DNA from: Multifurca ochricompacta | Lineage: Eukaryota; Basidiomycota; Agaricomycetes; Russulales; Russulaceae | Direction: 5' to 3' | Length of the DNA stretch: 64,000 bases | Assembly: GCA_022496185.1 (NCBI GenBank) | Contig: WTXG01000017.1 | Coordinates: 62,001-126,000, forward strand | In this document: piece after piece, positions 34,594 to 46,448 of the stretch | Layout: each line of letters opens with the position of its first letter | Numbering within the stretch: the first letter of the stretch is position 1 | Position numbers and translations under genes: made by a program | The notes under the pieces: model-generated | What the model was told of the DNA's origin: nothing | Seen by the model: the letters and a program-made list of their open reading frames with translations, nothing else | Database searches by the model: none

Positions 34594-35716
34594 ATGACGT
34601 CTTTAACAAGAGGAAAAGGAACCTCATCCTTGGCTCGACAAATACTACTTTTTTTTTTCGAGTCACCCGCGTACGTGTTAAATCACAAGCTGGTGCAAAT
34701 CATGTTCTGTAAACATCGTTGGGAACATGATATACCCCTAGGTGTGATTTGGGGGAGATCTCTCTGTGTACAAGGGCCAACACCTGTTTCTCTACACCTA
34801 CACGCGTGTTCTACGGTGTCGTGTATGAGGTGAGGGATCAAAGCCCAGTCTCAACCTAGGCACGGACGTGAATGTGACGTAACTTCGTGGAGTGGAGAGG
34901 TCCATTCATCATATACAGGTGGCTTAATTGATTGGAGAGTGACTCGAGCCTCATTGACAACATGGTATACGACGTCAAGTGCGCATCTCATTGACCTGGC
35001 ACAAGTCAGAGAACCCGCCAGCAACTCCGTCACGGCTCGCCGCTGATAAGAACTTGATAAATTCAAAAGTAGTGAATCCCCTTTCCTTTGAGGAGATGGG
35101 TCCTAGTGACCCCGGTCCAGGGATTTCCGCGATGCGGAGAGAATCTTGGTCTGTTTTGATACCCTCCTCTGACATCACTCGGGTGTGGGTTCTCTCCCAG
35201 CTGAATGGAAGCAAGGAACCATTGTACAGACGGCGGAGGATCTAGTGATAGCGTCTTCCGCACATCCGAGGCCGATTGGGGTCGTTCTCATTCCGGAGGT
35301 CGTTCATTTGGGGTTGCTTTCCTGCCTGCGGATAGTCCCTTCCCGTGTTCTCGGCCCACTTCAGAGGACAACGTGTCAAGTTGATAACCAAGGTGATCTT
35401 CATCTAATCATCGCGGCCACATCCACAGGTAAATTAACGACGTGGATGATGACGTCGTCATCGTCAATATCGTTATCCAACCTACATGGTTTCCTACCCA
35501 CAGTCCACTATCAAGAGTAACATTTTCGAACCAGAGCTCTCTTGACGCGAGAGATTACATCCTTGGCGCCCATGGCAAGAAGGTAGTGCTTGTAGTAAGA
35601 GAGCCGAGCAGTAAGAGAACCGACAGGCACGTATATACGAGGGCGCCTAAGGTATCTGACTTAAAAGAAAAAGGCAAGAACGCCACGCTTACACGTTTTG
35701 ACACCACATCGTAAAT
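34594..35716 (+). CDS. possible unknown gene, structure not resolved
   Basis: Several plus-strand open segments may be exons of one unrecognised gene, including 34594..34833 (MTSLTRGKGTSSLARQILLF), about 34840-35050 (LIDLAQVREPASNSVTARR) and 34979..35245 (PLSFEEMGPSDPGPGISAMR). Further segments are 35185..35520 and up to 35714 (GAHGKKVVLVVREPSSKRTD). Composition of parts is protein-like, but no domain is visible and the segments overlap in different frames, so the exon chain is unclear. It could equally be a decayed gene or chance open frames. Confidence 0.25.
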
Positions 35717-36292
35717 CCCTGAAGAGATGCTCGCAATGAGGCCGTGCTGACCAGACAAGTTCTCTTGGAGGGAGAGCCATTATTATTTCCAGAGCGATGT
35801 ATGGTGAGAAGGAGGGTGCGGTATGTGATGGTGAGTTATATCCGCGGGCGAATGATCCTTCCAGTTCTAAGGAATGGAAAGTTAAAAGTTCGACGACCCG
35901 AAGACCCGAATAAAGTTAGAGCACGCAAGCATAGGCAGTCTCACTGAAAGCTGGTTTGGTTCAGACAGCCTGAATGGCGATGACACGAACCCCGAATCAA
36001 TACCAGTCCAGAGTTCCAAATGACAACGGCTAAGGTCAGGACGAGAGGGGTTTGACTGGCTTGTTCTTCGGCTATGGCTATGGAGACGGTAACGAAAAGT
36101 AAAGAATATTGAAATTTGGACGGAATTCGGGCGAACGGAGAGACAGACAGCTTTGTCATCGCCAACTTACCCTGTACATTGGCATGGAGAAATCAATCAT
36201 GCATGAGAAAGAGTGTGTCTGAGAGTCTGACCGTCTCAAACTGATCGTGTCCGTGTTAACGCTCACGTTCAAACACTTTGTTCACTCAAGTC

Positions 36293-38465
36293 ATGTCAGA
36301 TGTTTCCTCTTCGACCCCTTCCCTCACTCCTCAATCTACGGGAACTCAAGAATCGTCTCCGCGCGCCCCAACCACGGGAAGGAAACCCCGTCCTCAAGCC
36401 GCTTTTTATCCAAATGTTACCGCCGCGAACAAAGAGCAGAAACCATTCAGCCGAAGTGCGGCAAAGCGAGAAAGCGTCATGGCATTAGGGAGCATCGAGC
36501 ACCTTCAACACTACTTCACCAAGACAGGGCTTATCGCTAAAAAAGAGTACCTCAACTAGCTTTATCTCACGCAATGGCAACCCTGATCAGATTTCAGGTC
36601 GAACTCACAGCGGAAGGGTCTCGTCCCTGCCATCGGCAACCTCAGCGCTCACATCAAAAAGAATCCTTCATTGAGCGGCCTTCCAGAACTAGAGCTTCCT
36701 CCTTCACCAGCGTTGCCCGTACCTTCACTCCCTACATTCACACCATATGTCAAGACTTTCGAAGTCGATCCAGAGAACCTCAGACCTGGTGTCACACAAG
36801 ACCTAACAGTCGTCGAAAGTGCCTGGAGGCTACGCGCAGACGATAGTGCGCGACCCCAAGACCCAGGCTTGCTTAGCGCCCACGCGCACCCGGGGAATAG
36901 CGGCTTTGACGTGCTCCGTGCGCTCAAGGTGACGACGCACGCGATCCGCGCCGTCCGGAATTATCTACTCTCTATTCCCGACGAGCACGGCAGTACACAG
37001 CCTCGACAGAGCTTCCGTCCCACGTCTCTCTCCACGAGCGAGCCGCAGAAGCGACGCGTCTCTTCGGGCACAGATAGCACTGATCCACTCGCACGGATCC
37101 GGCGCGCCGCGCTCGACGTGCTCACTGTCTTGCGCGAACTCGAGGAAAATGCCCGTGTCCCTCTTTCAGATGATGCGTACGACGCAGCTAGCGATCTCAG
37201 CTCTCAATCTCGCGTCGCGTCACCGACCGAGTTGTCGGACGTGCCAACCGACGGGTCGTTCTCCGTTTCGGTCGTGCAGGTAGGCGGTCGTCGCGAGTCC
37301 ATACTCGTCTGGGATGAAGAGGAGGACGAGTTCAACGTCGACGAGGAGAGCGAACGGGTGCCGCGCGAGCGATGGGACGAACGACTCGTGCTCGGCAGTG
37401 GATGGCTCTACAAGCAGGGTCTCAAGATCGACGATCTCGAGAAGGAACAGGATGTCGTAGCTCGTTACCTCGATACCGTTGATGACGTATTGTTTGGCGG
37501 GAGTAAGGGCCGCGTCAGGGGGTGGGTTCGCGAACAGGAACGCCTGGCTCGCAAGGAGAAGCTCGAGCGGGAGACGCGAGGGAAGGGCCGGCGGTCGAGT
37601 GCTCCGCTATTTCATCCTGACCTTAACTCGTCCAAAACTGAGGCCGCCACAGATGGACGCCCTGTCCGACGGGTAGTATTAGCGAACATGCTAGGCGCCA
37701 CGCTAGATCTTGCTGTCACGGAGGAGCCAGAGCCACTCCAAACTCTGGAAGAGGAGGATGATATAGACGATACCTCTAGCGTGGACGATGGCGATCTTCC
37801 GCGGTGGGCAAAGCGCAGTGCTTTCCCGGACAGCGAGCTCCAACGCGCACATGCACTACTCGTCGCGCTACTTCCTGCATCCCTTCTACCCCACCTGCCT
37901 GGTTCATCAGATCGGGCTAAGTTCCTCGACGCATTGTCATCCGGTCAACTGCTTTGCGTCGCATACAATACCAGTGTTAGACAATCTAGAAAGCCGTGGG
38001 GATATATTAACAGTGACTCGGTCCACGATATACTGGCGCTGGAAGACGCGCTCTCGGCATCCGGGGCTGATGGCTCACAAGTGGAGAAAAGGGGCAAAGG
38101 TTGGACTTTTCGGCGTACGGACAACTTGCGTCTATGGGGCGCGTAAGTCCATTCACTTCACGTCACTCGAAACAACCGTTCTCTCAGCTCACGACTTTTT
38201 TTTTGTGTGTAGCGCTCTGAAGCTCCGCTATATGCTCCCCATCATCTCCCCCGCCACTCCAGATGTACCAACGATGAAGTCGAACCCAACCCCAGGGGAA
38301 CCCGCTCCGCCATCACCATCAACGCCGAAATTCTCAGAACCTCCTCTTTTCTTCGATGCACGTGTAATCGCGCGTCGAGACGATGGCTGGGAGGACATGC
38401 TCATGCGCACACTCCTGCGCTGGACATCGGCCGTGGTCGAGGAGCGCCGTAATCATTCTCGCTGA
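36293..38465 (+). CDS. unknown protein, about 680 residues, acidic middle region
   Basis: Three exons with matching phases: 36293..36546, 36598..38142 and 38213..38465. I do not recognise a named domain; similar hypothetical proteins occur in mushrooms as far as I recall. The N terminus is Ser/Thr-rich (MSDVSSSTPSLTPQSTGTQE), then SIEHLQHYFTKTGLIAKK and GLVPAIGNLSAHIKKNPSLS, then the Pro-rich LPELELPPSPALPVPSLPTF. The segment FDVLRALKVTTHAIRAVRNY and acidic runs (WDEEEDEFNVDEESE, LEEEDDIDDTSSVDDGD) follow. A C-terminal helical part has SDRAKFLDALSSGQLLCVAY and WTFRRTDNLRLWGAALKLRY, reminiscent of a calponin-homology-like or other alpha-helical domain, but that is speculation. No signal peptide. 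This gene reads cleanly, without frame breaks. Confidence 0.85.
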
Positions 38466-38931
38466 TTGATCCACCCAAGTTCTACATGGTCATCTATTGG
38501 TCGACATTTTGTCCAAGCCCTCCCAACCTCTCTGTCTTTATTTGGTCTGTTAAATGTCTCAAGGATATCCATGCCCACTCCACAATGTCCACTGCTTTTA
38601 CTGCCTCTTTCCACAATTTAATTGATGCGTTAGTACGTACATGGTCTGTATATCACTTTTTTTTTATCCGCGCACTAGGTTACTGAAAGCAATGTCCATA
38701 TATACTACTATACCTTTATTCAACATCTTTCATCTTCTAGAATAAAATAAATAAATGTGTGTGACCCTTCACATCGGGAGATCGGTCCGGATAGCCGTAC
38801 TTCGGAGGCAAATGTTAAACTTGTTCTTCTCCGTCTGACCGTCCGACAACGACAACAACAACGACAACATTGGCAGTTCGACGCGACTTAGCTTCGGGTG
38901 CGTGTCGTGTCGTGCAAAAGTGTTGTAGCGT
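38466..38931. other. intergenic spacer
   Basis: Terminator/promoter spacer between the unknown gene and tafazzin. No further gene seen. Confidence 0.5.
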
Positions 38932-40354
38932 ATGAAGCAGATTCTTTCCGCGGCAACCGTCGCTGCGATTGGGCTCACATGCAAAGCATACCTTCACTCT
39001 GGGCTCTGCTCCATTTCTGTCCGTGGTCTCCCTTACCTCCTCGAGGCGCTGAACAGCTCCGAGAGACAGAATGGGCAAGGCATAGTTACAGGTGCGGATA
39101 GATGCTTCCCCCCTGCCAGAAGAGGGGTCATGCTGAGTACTTATTTCAAAAGTCTCTAATCATCTCTCGACGTACGCAACTTTCTTCCCCGCTGATATTG
39201 CTCCTCCTCCTCCGGCCTGGCTGGTTGGTTCTCTAGGACAGGACTGCTTTGGACTCAAAACCATCATTTTCTTCGCAGGCTTGACGATCCTCTCACATGG
39301 GGCATACTCCCAGCGCGGATATACTTCAACTCTCACCTGACGCGCTGGACACTCGGCGCGTCAGACATCATGTTCACGAACCCGTAAGGGCTCTCCCTCT
39401 TCTCCCCCTCACCCTCTTCCACCTTACCTTCGTCATCAATGTCATCTACCTTTTTCGCTCATAAAGCATTCGCACAGCTTCTTTTCTGCTTTCTTCCGGA
39501 AGGGACAGGTCATCGAGACGTTTCGCGGAGCTGGCATATACCAACCTGCTATCGATACTGCCATAGAGAAGCTGCGCGCTGGCGCGTGGGTGCGTTTATC
39601 CCCCAACTCATCTCTCCACGAAACCTCCTCCCCCCTCATTAGAGGCGGAAAACACACACACATACACACAACAGATACATCTCTTTGGGGAGGGCAAAGT
39701 CTGCCAATCCCACACATACAAGGCAGATCCACAGACGGGGGTAGCGCGATTACAGCGCTTCAAGTGGGGCATGTGTGTGTTCCTCCTCCCTACCCGATAC
39801 CCCATACGCAATAATAACGACATCCTGACATCGTGCACTTCCCCCATTCCCAGAGGCCGTATACTGATGGAGACACCTCGTCCTCCCACGATCATCCCCA
39901 TGTGGATCACCGGTATGTCTTCAAATCCTAACCAACCTATGTGTGTAACCGAATTAATGCTATCACCAAACAACGCCCAATTCCTACTCATTCCCATCCC
40001 CACTTCATGTGGCGCCTGGTTTATCACTTTCTCTCTCGACGGCACGTAGGCTTCGACAACCTCATGCCGGAAGGTCGCCAAGCGCCGTGGAAATTCATCC
40101 CGCGTCCAGGTGTTAAATTGAGCGTGACGTTCGGCGCACCATTACCGCCAGAGGTTTTGCGCGGCGCCGCATCTGCCCTAGGGACGCGATCTTCGTGCAC
40201 ACTTCAGGGTGAGGAAGTGGAAGTGGGCAAGGAAAAGGAGAATAATCAGAACAGGGAAGTGCGTATCGTGCTCACGGAGATCGTACAGCGCACAGTGGAG
40301 GCACTCGGTCGACAAGTGTCAGGAGATCTGCTCACTGGACTGCCGCGGACATGA
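38932..40354 (+). CDS. TAZ1: tafazzin-type cardiolipin transacylase
   Basis: Mitochondrial PlsC-family transacylase that remodels cardiolipin acyl chains. The start is taken at 38932 (MKQILSAATVAAIGLTCKAY), followed by VRGLPYLLEALNSSERQNGQ. After an intron come LDDPLTWGILPARIYFNSHL and WTLGASDIMFTNP. Later exons have FFSAFFRKGQVIETFRGAGI, YQPAIDTAIEKLRAGAW, IHLFGEGKVCQ (acyltransferase motif III-like), RILMETPRPPTIIPMWIT and GFDNLMPEGRQAPWKFIPRP. The end is VEALGRQVSGDLLTGLPRT. About six introns. The catalytic HX4D box (NHxSxLDD in the family) is not found in standard form: in the LDDP frame the sequence gives NHHFLRRLDDP, or else a small exon is missed. It runs tail to tail with the CAX gene. 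Confidence 0.9.
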
Positions 40355-40703
40355 AACCCCTCCCCCGTATTTTTATTCTGGGGGCTCGTCCCGTACAAAA
40401 ACAAATAGAGAGTAATATAGAAATACTTTTTTGGTTGCATGAAAAACCTTTATGAATGGGCGGGCTTGGGAACAGCAGTAGACCAAGCAAGGGAAGATGC
40501 GCAAGTAGAACATGTATAATGTGCAGCAACGAATAGTGATGAAATACGTAGATCGACGTGACTGATGACCACTCAAAAAAAAAAAGGGAAAAGAAAAGAG
40601 CACGCAAAGCTGTCCAGTATTAAAAATGGCCGCCTGGGCCCAAAAGCGTTGGTTGATTCGAGGAACGTTGGAATTGGAGGTGAGGGAGAAGGGGAAGGAC
40701 TTT
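40355..40703. terminator. convergent 3' intergenic spacer
   Basis: 349 bp between the stops of tafazzin (plus) and CAX (minus); it must contain both 3' ends. An A11 tract lies near 40575-40585. No gene is seen. Confidence 0.45.
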
Positions 40704-42811
40704 TCAATTTTCCTCCCCCACGCCTTTGACGAGCGCCGTCGCGATGCTCTGGCAGGCATTCATAATGCGCACTTCGTTTTGGCCAGTGTAATACCACGCC
40801 GACAGACTCTGTACACCCATTACACACACACAGCACACGCGCAAGGAAATTCCCAAAAAAGAAAAAAAGCCGACGATGAGAATGTATGGAAATGGAACGA
40901 GAGAAGGAAGGAGTAACACACGTACAATCATGACGTAGTACGAGATAAGGATGGAACCCTCAGCCCAATTCGTCTTCGCGTCAGCCGTGACGTAGTTCAC
41001 CAAGAAACACGCGCCGACGAGGAGCGTGACCTCGAATAGATCTGTACACGTTTTCACGTTTTCCCATTAGCACGGCAATAGGCGCCAGATGTAACAGGTT
41101 CCGGTTCTTTACCGAAGAGCATGGTCACGGGCTTGTCGACCCACCAGCCAAGGAGGGTAACGAATGGCATCCAAAACAGGAGGAATTGGATGCTCAAATC
41201 AATCGCGCGACCCTCGGCAAGGGTTTCTGGGGGCTCCGGCATGCGGAAGAAGTGCCGCAGCGCTGAACGGACGAAGAATACAATGGCGACAGCACCATCG
41301 GCAGAGAACGACACGACGGGGAGGAGGACGATGCCGAACCATCTGTCGAAAAGGCGCTCGCGTTGTTAAGTAAGTATTAAAGTAATAAGAGAATTGCGAA
41401 AGCGTACTCTTCTTGGATATTGGCTTCCTTGCGCACAAATTCTATGCTATCCACAAGCTATGGCATGAGGTTGCATTAATCGACACAATTACGTGGGACA
41501 AGGCAAAAGGGAGCACATACGAACTCAGCTGTCACGCCCATGAGTGCAACGGTGACCGCAAGCAGGACGAGACACGCCCAGGGGTTTACTTCAGGCTCGG
41601 CCTCGGCAAGTTCACGTTCCTTGCGGAGCGCTTCAGGTGGGATGTCAGGGTGGGGCGCGAAAACACTGTTCTCGCCAGGAGGGTTTTGCAGGTAGAAACG
41701 AGAGCATATATAGCTATGCGAGGAAACCGTTTCAGACGAAGCGTGCTAGAGTGGGAGATAGACGCACATGACGAGGAGAATGACCGCAAAGCCACGACTC
41801 ATACGAAGGAAGTCACGTCGGAGACCATCAGAAGGGCCTATGGCATCTCCTGTGCCATTGTTGGTAGTATCAATAGCGGCAAAAAAGGCGACGGGAATGG
41901 TTAGCGCCAAGACACTGCTCCAAGTCTCAGTATAGTTTCTTTGTGTAGATAAAAAAAGTACTACTAACCCAACTGTCAGAAGCGTGTGATTCAATTGAGA
42001 ACGTTGCGGGTGCAATTGTTGTTCCCATATTCTGGCGCCGCCAGTGAGGAAGGCAGTTCCTGGGACCAAAAGTAGGTGTAGAAGAACGACGCCTGGGGTT
42101 GACCTGCATTGAGGAGGTGCGCTTGTCACAATATTGTTTGAGCACTCACCAGCAATCGTAGATTGAAGAAGTTTGAGCCTAGGAGAGTTAATCACATGCG
42201 GCGCGACGCGTACGTAAATTGTTCAAAACACGTACTCGCACTTGACAAGAAGGATGATCGCGAGAGTAGCCTCAACCGCGCTGGGAAACTCGAGAGTAAG
42301 CACGCATGAATCAAGACAAACGACTCGGACACACTTGTTCAACGTGATTACAATCAAGTCACCGAGGTCCTCCCCGCAATACATTGCAAGTTGTTCGCCA
42401 CCCCAGTCGAATAATTTTTCCAGGGGCATGATCGAAAGGAAACACACTAAGCAGAAGTCCGATTAACATTTGGTGGAATGGCAAGGAAAATGTAAAGTAA
42501 CGACATACAGGCAAAGGTAAGGCCGTGTGTCCACTCCTTGAAGTGGGATACCCATGCCAAAGGAATGAAGATGAGTAAAGCGTTCAGCCCTATGTATGGG
42601 CGTGAGCATATAGAAGATTGCAAAGAGTAGTAAACCAAAACGGACACGAAGAGAAGAGTATGGCACGTGCACTCTCTTTCCAGCTGACTTTTCGTCTATC
42701 CTTCCCCAAAAATCGATGCCAGAAGCGGCGCCGAGAACGGCTGGATCCCACGGCACCATGAGTGTGTGTAAGCGATTCCCTGTCAGCAGCTTTGTTATGG
42801 TCGGAGGCCAT
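40704..42811 (-). CDS. CAX family calcium/cation-proton exchanger
   Basis: Multi-pass exchanger of the CAX (vacuolar Ca2+/H+ antiporter-like) family, expected in the vacuole or another endomembrane. It starts at 42811 (MASDHNKAADRESLTHTHGA), then KVSWKESARAILFSS and LNALLIFIPLAWVSHFKEW. The first CAX repeat is in AVEATLAIILLVKCE and LKLLQSTIAG, with VVLLHLLLVPGTAFLTGGAR after it. Next come LNHTLLTVG, VLALTIPVAFFAAIDTTNNG and LRRDFLRMSRGFAVILLVM. The second repeat region has VSFSADGAVAIVFFVRSALR and FLLFWMPFVTLLGWWVDKPV. The last segments are LFEVTLLVGACFLVNYVTAD, TNWAEGSILISYYVMI and AWYYTGQNEVRIM. At least eight introns. The family is clear; transport specificity is not. The short N terminus before the first helix is acidic/basic mixed. 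Confidence 0.88.
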
Positions 42812-43860
42812 GGAACCGCAACCTGTAGGGCGTCAAAGGCTCAGTAGGACAGGGTACAGGGAAGCGTGAGGAATCGCGGGGGGGGGGGGGGGAATATATG
42901 TTGGGAAGCGAAGAGAGAGCTGTCTTAGTAAATGGAAGAATGACAGGCCGTTGTTCCGTGGCAGACCCGTGCCAAGACATGCAACAAGGAGTAGCGCTTG
43001 TCCGGCCACGTTGTATGAACTGTCCACGATTAATAAATGCTGTGTTGTTGGAATACGAATTATTTGCAGCATTTCACGGATTGCCAAGCATCCTGGACCT
43101 TGTGCCTGTGTGTAGCAACCGCAACCTTGAAATCACCGAAAGGGCCCAGAAAGGAGGGGGTCTCAGAGTTCACTGTCGAGTCTAGCGGGTCCGAGTATGG
43201 AGCAATGAAGCAATGAAGCGAAGAGTGGCTAGCGAAAGGGATGTCATATGATTAAAACAAATATATAAACGGTGAAAGAATGTTCAATGCGTGACAGAAG
43301 ATACAGGTAAGAGGTAAGAGTTGAACGCCACAGGGGCTCAACCTCAACCGAAGGTTCACATGTTGTCCGTAATGATCACACACATACTACGATCGCATGT
43401 CAGGCGAGGCTAAGACTACATATCATAAGATAAGGAATAGCTAGTGCGTAGTCGCAGAACTTTTGCCGAACTCGACACTAAGGTAACTGTGGAGCAAGCT
43501 GGTAAACTATGAGCAAAGATAACAACAGGGAATCGTCAAATGTATAACACAATAGCTCACACTCTTTCTCTGCTGTCTTCAAAGCCCACGAACCACGAAG
43601 CCTATAGGCAGTAACGAAACGACAACTGGTGACTGGAAGATGAAAGTGACGTGTAGTCGTACAAGGAAGTGGTCTTTAGAAATATACAGATAGCGTGACA
43701 TTGCACGAGCATGCGTTAGGTCATCGTTCGTATCGGCGGCAGACAAAAAGTGAAACGTATAAGGGCGGCGTAGAGTGCTTTTTTTTTTATACGCGGCTAC
43801 GCAAAGTAGCCTAGTGCCAGTGCCGTCAGGGTTGAAGAAATGAGGTTGACCTGGTACCAG
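42812..43860. other. intergenic region
   Basis: Spacer between the 5' end of CAX and the 3' end of the TMEM19-like gene, with a 16-nt G tract at 42877-42892. No gene supported. Confidence 0.5.
42877..42892. repeat. poly-G tract (16 G)
   Basis: Uninterrupted run of 16 G, about 65 bp upstream of the CAX start codon. Confidence 0.95.
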
Positions 43861-44976
43861 TTACAAATCGAGTGAGCCAGTGAGTACTGAGTCAAATGCC
43901 AATATGCGCACATTATTGTTCGAGAGAACATCAATTCCGCTCACGACTTTGATATCAGACCCGTCTTGTGGTATGGTTGATGAGTCAGTCAATATACGTT
44001 TGCTCGTGTTTGAGTATTGTGTTCGTTGTAACGTTGCGCCAAGAAGGGAGTCAAGCTGTATTCACACACCCCACGCGCCCCAAAAAAAAAGTAGGGTCAA
44101 TGTCGGGGAATCTCACCGAATCCGGTGATTGTAGAAAGGAATACGCACGAGGGATCCTAATCCGCCAGCTATGGCACCCCATCCAAGTAGGAGCAGGAAT
44201 AAATCACCAGTCTGATCACGACACGCGGCATTTTCTACAGAGAGCGCGGCCCACATTGTCCAACCCATTGCCATGCCGCCACCGATAGACGCCGATGTTC
44301 CTAGAAGCGAAAGTGCGCCATTCGTTCCGGGAGGAACGGGTTTTAGTGTTGTTAGCAGAATAGGCGGCATGCTTGAAAGTATTCCAAGCTCCGACGCAAG
44401 CGTATCTCCCATACAACAGGCGAAGTGTCTGTGTAATCGTGCATATTTTGAGCGCGTGAGAATGGAGAGAGGGCTGGGGGGAGAGGTGATGGAAGAGGTG
44501 ACGCACCCAAGTACGACGAACAGAAGTACCCGACTCCAGCCATTCGTGACGGCCGCGTCGAGTGGACACCATGCCTCATCTGCGTACGGCATACTATGTA
44601 TACCAAAAAGTGCCTCTGCGACACGGACACCGGGGAATCCTGGGGCATGGAGAGCCCCCCAGGCGAGGGTCGCGATGAGCGCGCTTGCCGAGTTTGAGAA
44701 CACTTGCGCGGCGGTGCGATAGCCCGCCTGGGCGTGATCGTGCCCATCCTCGAGCGCGGCTTTACGTGGCTGTCCTGCGCGGGTGGCACTTGAGCCGAGG
44801 AGGTAAAAAGTGATGAGGACTATGCCGGGCGTGCGGAGGGGCAAGGAGAGCATAGAGATGCCGGTAAGGAAGGCGGCTGCTGCGCCGGAAGGAGAAAGGG
44901 AACGCTTGCGGAGGCCATTAACGGAGAGAGCGGTAGCAAAGAGAAAAGGAACTAAGGGAAAGTCGTAGTGAAGCAT
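43861..44976 (-). CDS. TMEM19 / DUF92 family membrane protein
   Basis: Multi-pass membrane protein of the TMEM19/DUF92 family; its plant relative VTE6 is linked to phytyl-phosphate kinase activity, and the fungal role is unclear. Exons, complement: 44976..44507, 44428..44149, 44055..43861; all phases join. The N terminus has MLHYDFPLVPFLFATALSVN and RKRSLSPSGAAAAFLTGISM (family signature). Then come TFYLLGSSATRAGQPRKAAL, HFACCMGDTLASELGILSS, PPGTNGALSLLGTSASIGGG and GWGAIAGGLGSLLDSLLGAT, followed by LQRTQYSN. The last intron hides the DSLLGATLQ segment: reading through its GTGCGT donor gives a false stop at 44113. About 314 residues. Expected in ER or other internal membrane. It is head to head with the SDR gene (325 bp apart). 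Confidence 0.92.
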
Positions 44977-45301
44977 GATTGTTGGTGTGGTGTTGGTGTT
45001 GGGTGTTCGCTGGCAGAGGCAAAGGCAAAGGCAAATTATTATAATATAAATATCATAGTATTATGTTATCGCTATCGGCAATAACAACAACCCCAACCCA
45101 CTCTAGCCATAAAGTCAGCTTTCCTTCAATGGATATGGGGATATTGGGATATAATAACTATTTACTTCCGTTCCGTAGGCCGTAGGCCGTAAGGTAGGTA
45201 GCGAGTCACTTGCTCTTGCCGAACCTAATCTATCTCCCAATCTTTCTCCGTCCATCATCACAAGACGCAGTCCCGATTACCACAGCAGCAGATAACCCTG
45301 C
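44977..45301. promoter_or_regulatory. shared promoter region, TMEM19-like / SDR
   Basis: 325 bp between divergent start codons. It contains a GGCAAA-type repeat near 45015-45035 and a CCGTAGGCCGTAGGCCGTAAG repeat near 45174-45192. No factor site is identified. Confidence 0.5.
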
Positions 45302-46448
45302 ATGTCTAAATCCTTGGCCGGCTCTTACATTTCAACACCTATCCAGGGTAAGCTTGCTCTCATAACTGGTGCGACGTAAGCTCGATCTTCATATTTTTCT
45401 TTCACCTTCAACTGCTCACCATGTTTTCTTTTACTGGCACGCATCGTTTAGAGGTGGCATCGGGAAAGCGACAGCTCGTCTTTTCGCCGCGCGGGGTGCA
45501 CATCTCGCGTTGCATTATTTTTCGCAGCATGACGTAGCCGCTGCCCTAGTCGACGAACTACGAGCCTCGGGCGTGCGCGTTGTTGCGTTCCAGGCAGACC
45601 TCGGAGATTTTGATGCTGTGCGCACCCTACACGAAAAGGTTGTCGCGGAGCTTGGACACCCGGACATCTTGTACAGCAATGCCGCGATGACTGGGACTGC
45701 GCTCGGCATCAAGGCAAAGATAGAAGACGCCAGTCTGTATGAGTTCGAGCAGTGTTGGCGAACAAACGCCGGAGGTGCTTTCTTGGTGAGCAGTCGGTTT
45801 GCGCCTTTGTTGGGGATGGACTTGTTGACGAGAAATTTTCGGAAACAGTTGACTCAACTGTGCGTCCCACATATGGAAAAGCAAGGATATGGGAGGATCG
45901 TCTTCTGTTCAAGTATCGCTACAGGTGGGTCCACGCTATGTACTCAGACTCGGAACGATGACGATTCGCGCAGCCACCGGAGGAGTTCTCGGGCCTCACT
46001 ATGCCTCTTCGAAGGCTGCTATACACGGAATCATGCACTGGGTTGCTAAACAGTACAGTAAGAAGGGGATTGTACGTATTGTCATGCTGATCCTGACATC
46101 CCAGCTGATGATCAATTTGGTTGACATCGCAGACTTGTAATGCGGTTGCTCCGGCCCTGATCGCCAACACCGTTATGTTCAATAGTCCAACGGCCGCGCA
46201 CCGTGTACGTGGGCCATTAAAATGACAGCTATTTGGCGTTCTTATGTCGCGTTAGGATCTCGTTCCTGTGGGACGCTTTGGCCAGCCCGAAGAGGTCGCT
46301 CAAGTGGTAGAACTGCTAGTGACGAACTCGTATATGACAGATAAGGTTTGAGAATTATATGCGTTTTCCTTCCATCATGGACCTCACATTGCTTGACGTG
46401 TAGATTGTCACTTGCGATGGTGGGATGTTGCCATCATCCCTTGCTTGA
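45302..46448 (+). CDS. short-chain dehydrogenase/reductase (SDR)
   Basis: NAD(P)-dependent oxidoreductase of the classical SDR type, close to 3-oxoacyl reductases in overall form; the substrate is unknown. Seven exons with clean phases: 45302..45375, 45452..45785, 45849..45924, 45974..46071, 46133..46204, 46256..46345, 46404..46448. The coenzyme motif TGATGGIGKATARLFAARGA spans exons 1-2. Then QADLGDFDAVRTLHEKVV, DILYSNAAM (NAG-like motif), GYGRIVFCSSIA (catalytic Ser) and LGPHYASSKAAIHGIMHWVA (catalytic Tyr and Lys). The C-terminal part has NAVAPALIANTVMF and VGRFGQPEEVAQVVELLVTN, ending GGMLPSSLA. About 262 residues, normal for the family. No targeting peptide is evident. Confidence 0.93.

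Noticed and set aside
44113..44148. Stop of the TMEM19-like gene at 44113
   Set aside because: A GTGCGT donor at 44148 and an exon at 44055-43861 restore the family's conserved DSLLGATLQ segment, so reading through the donor is an artefact.
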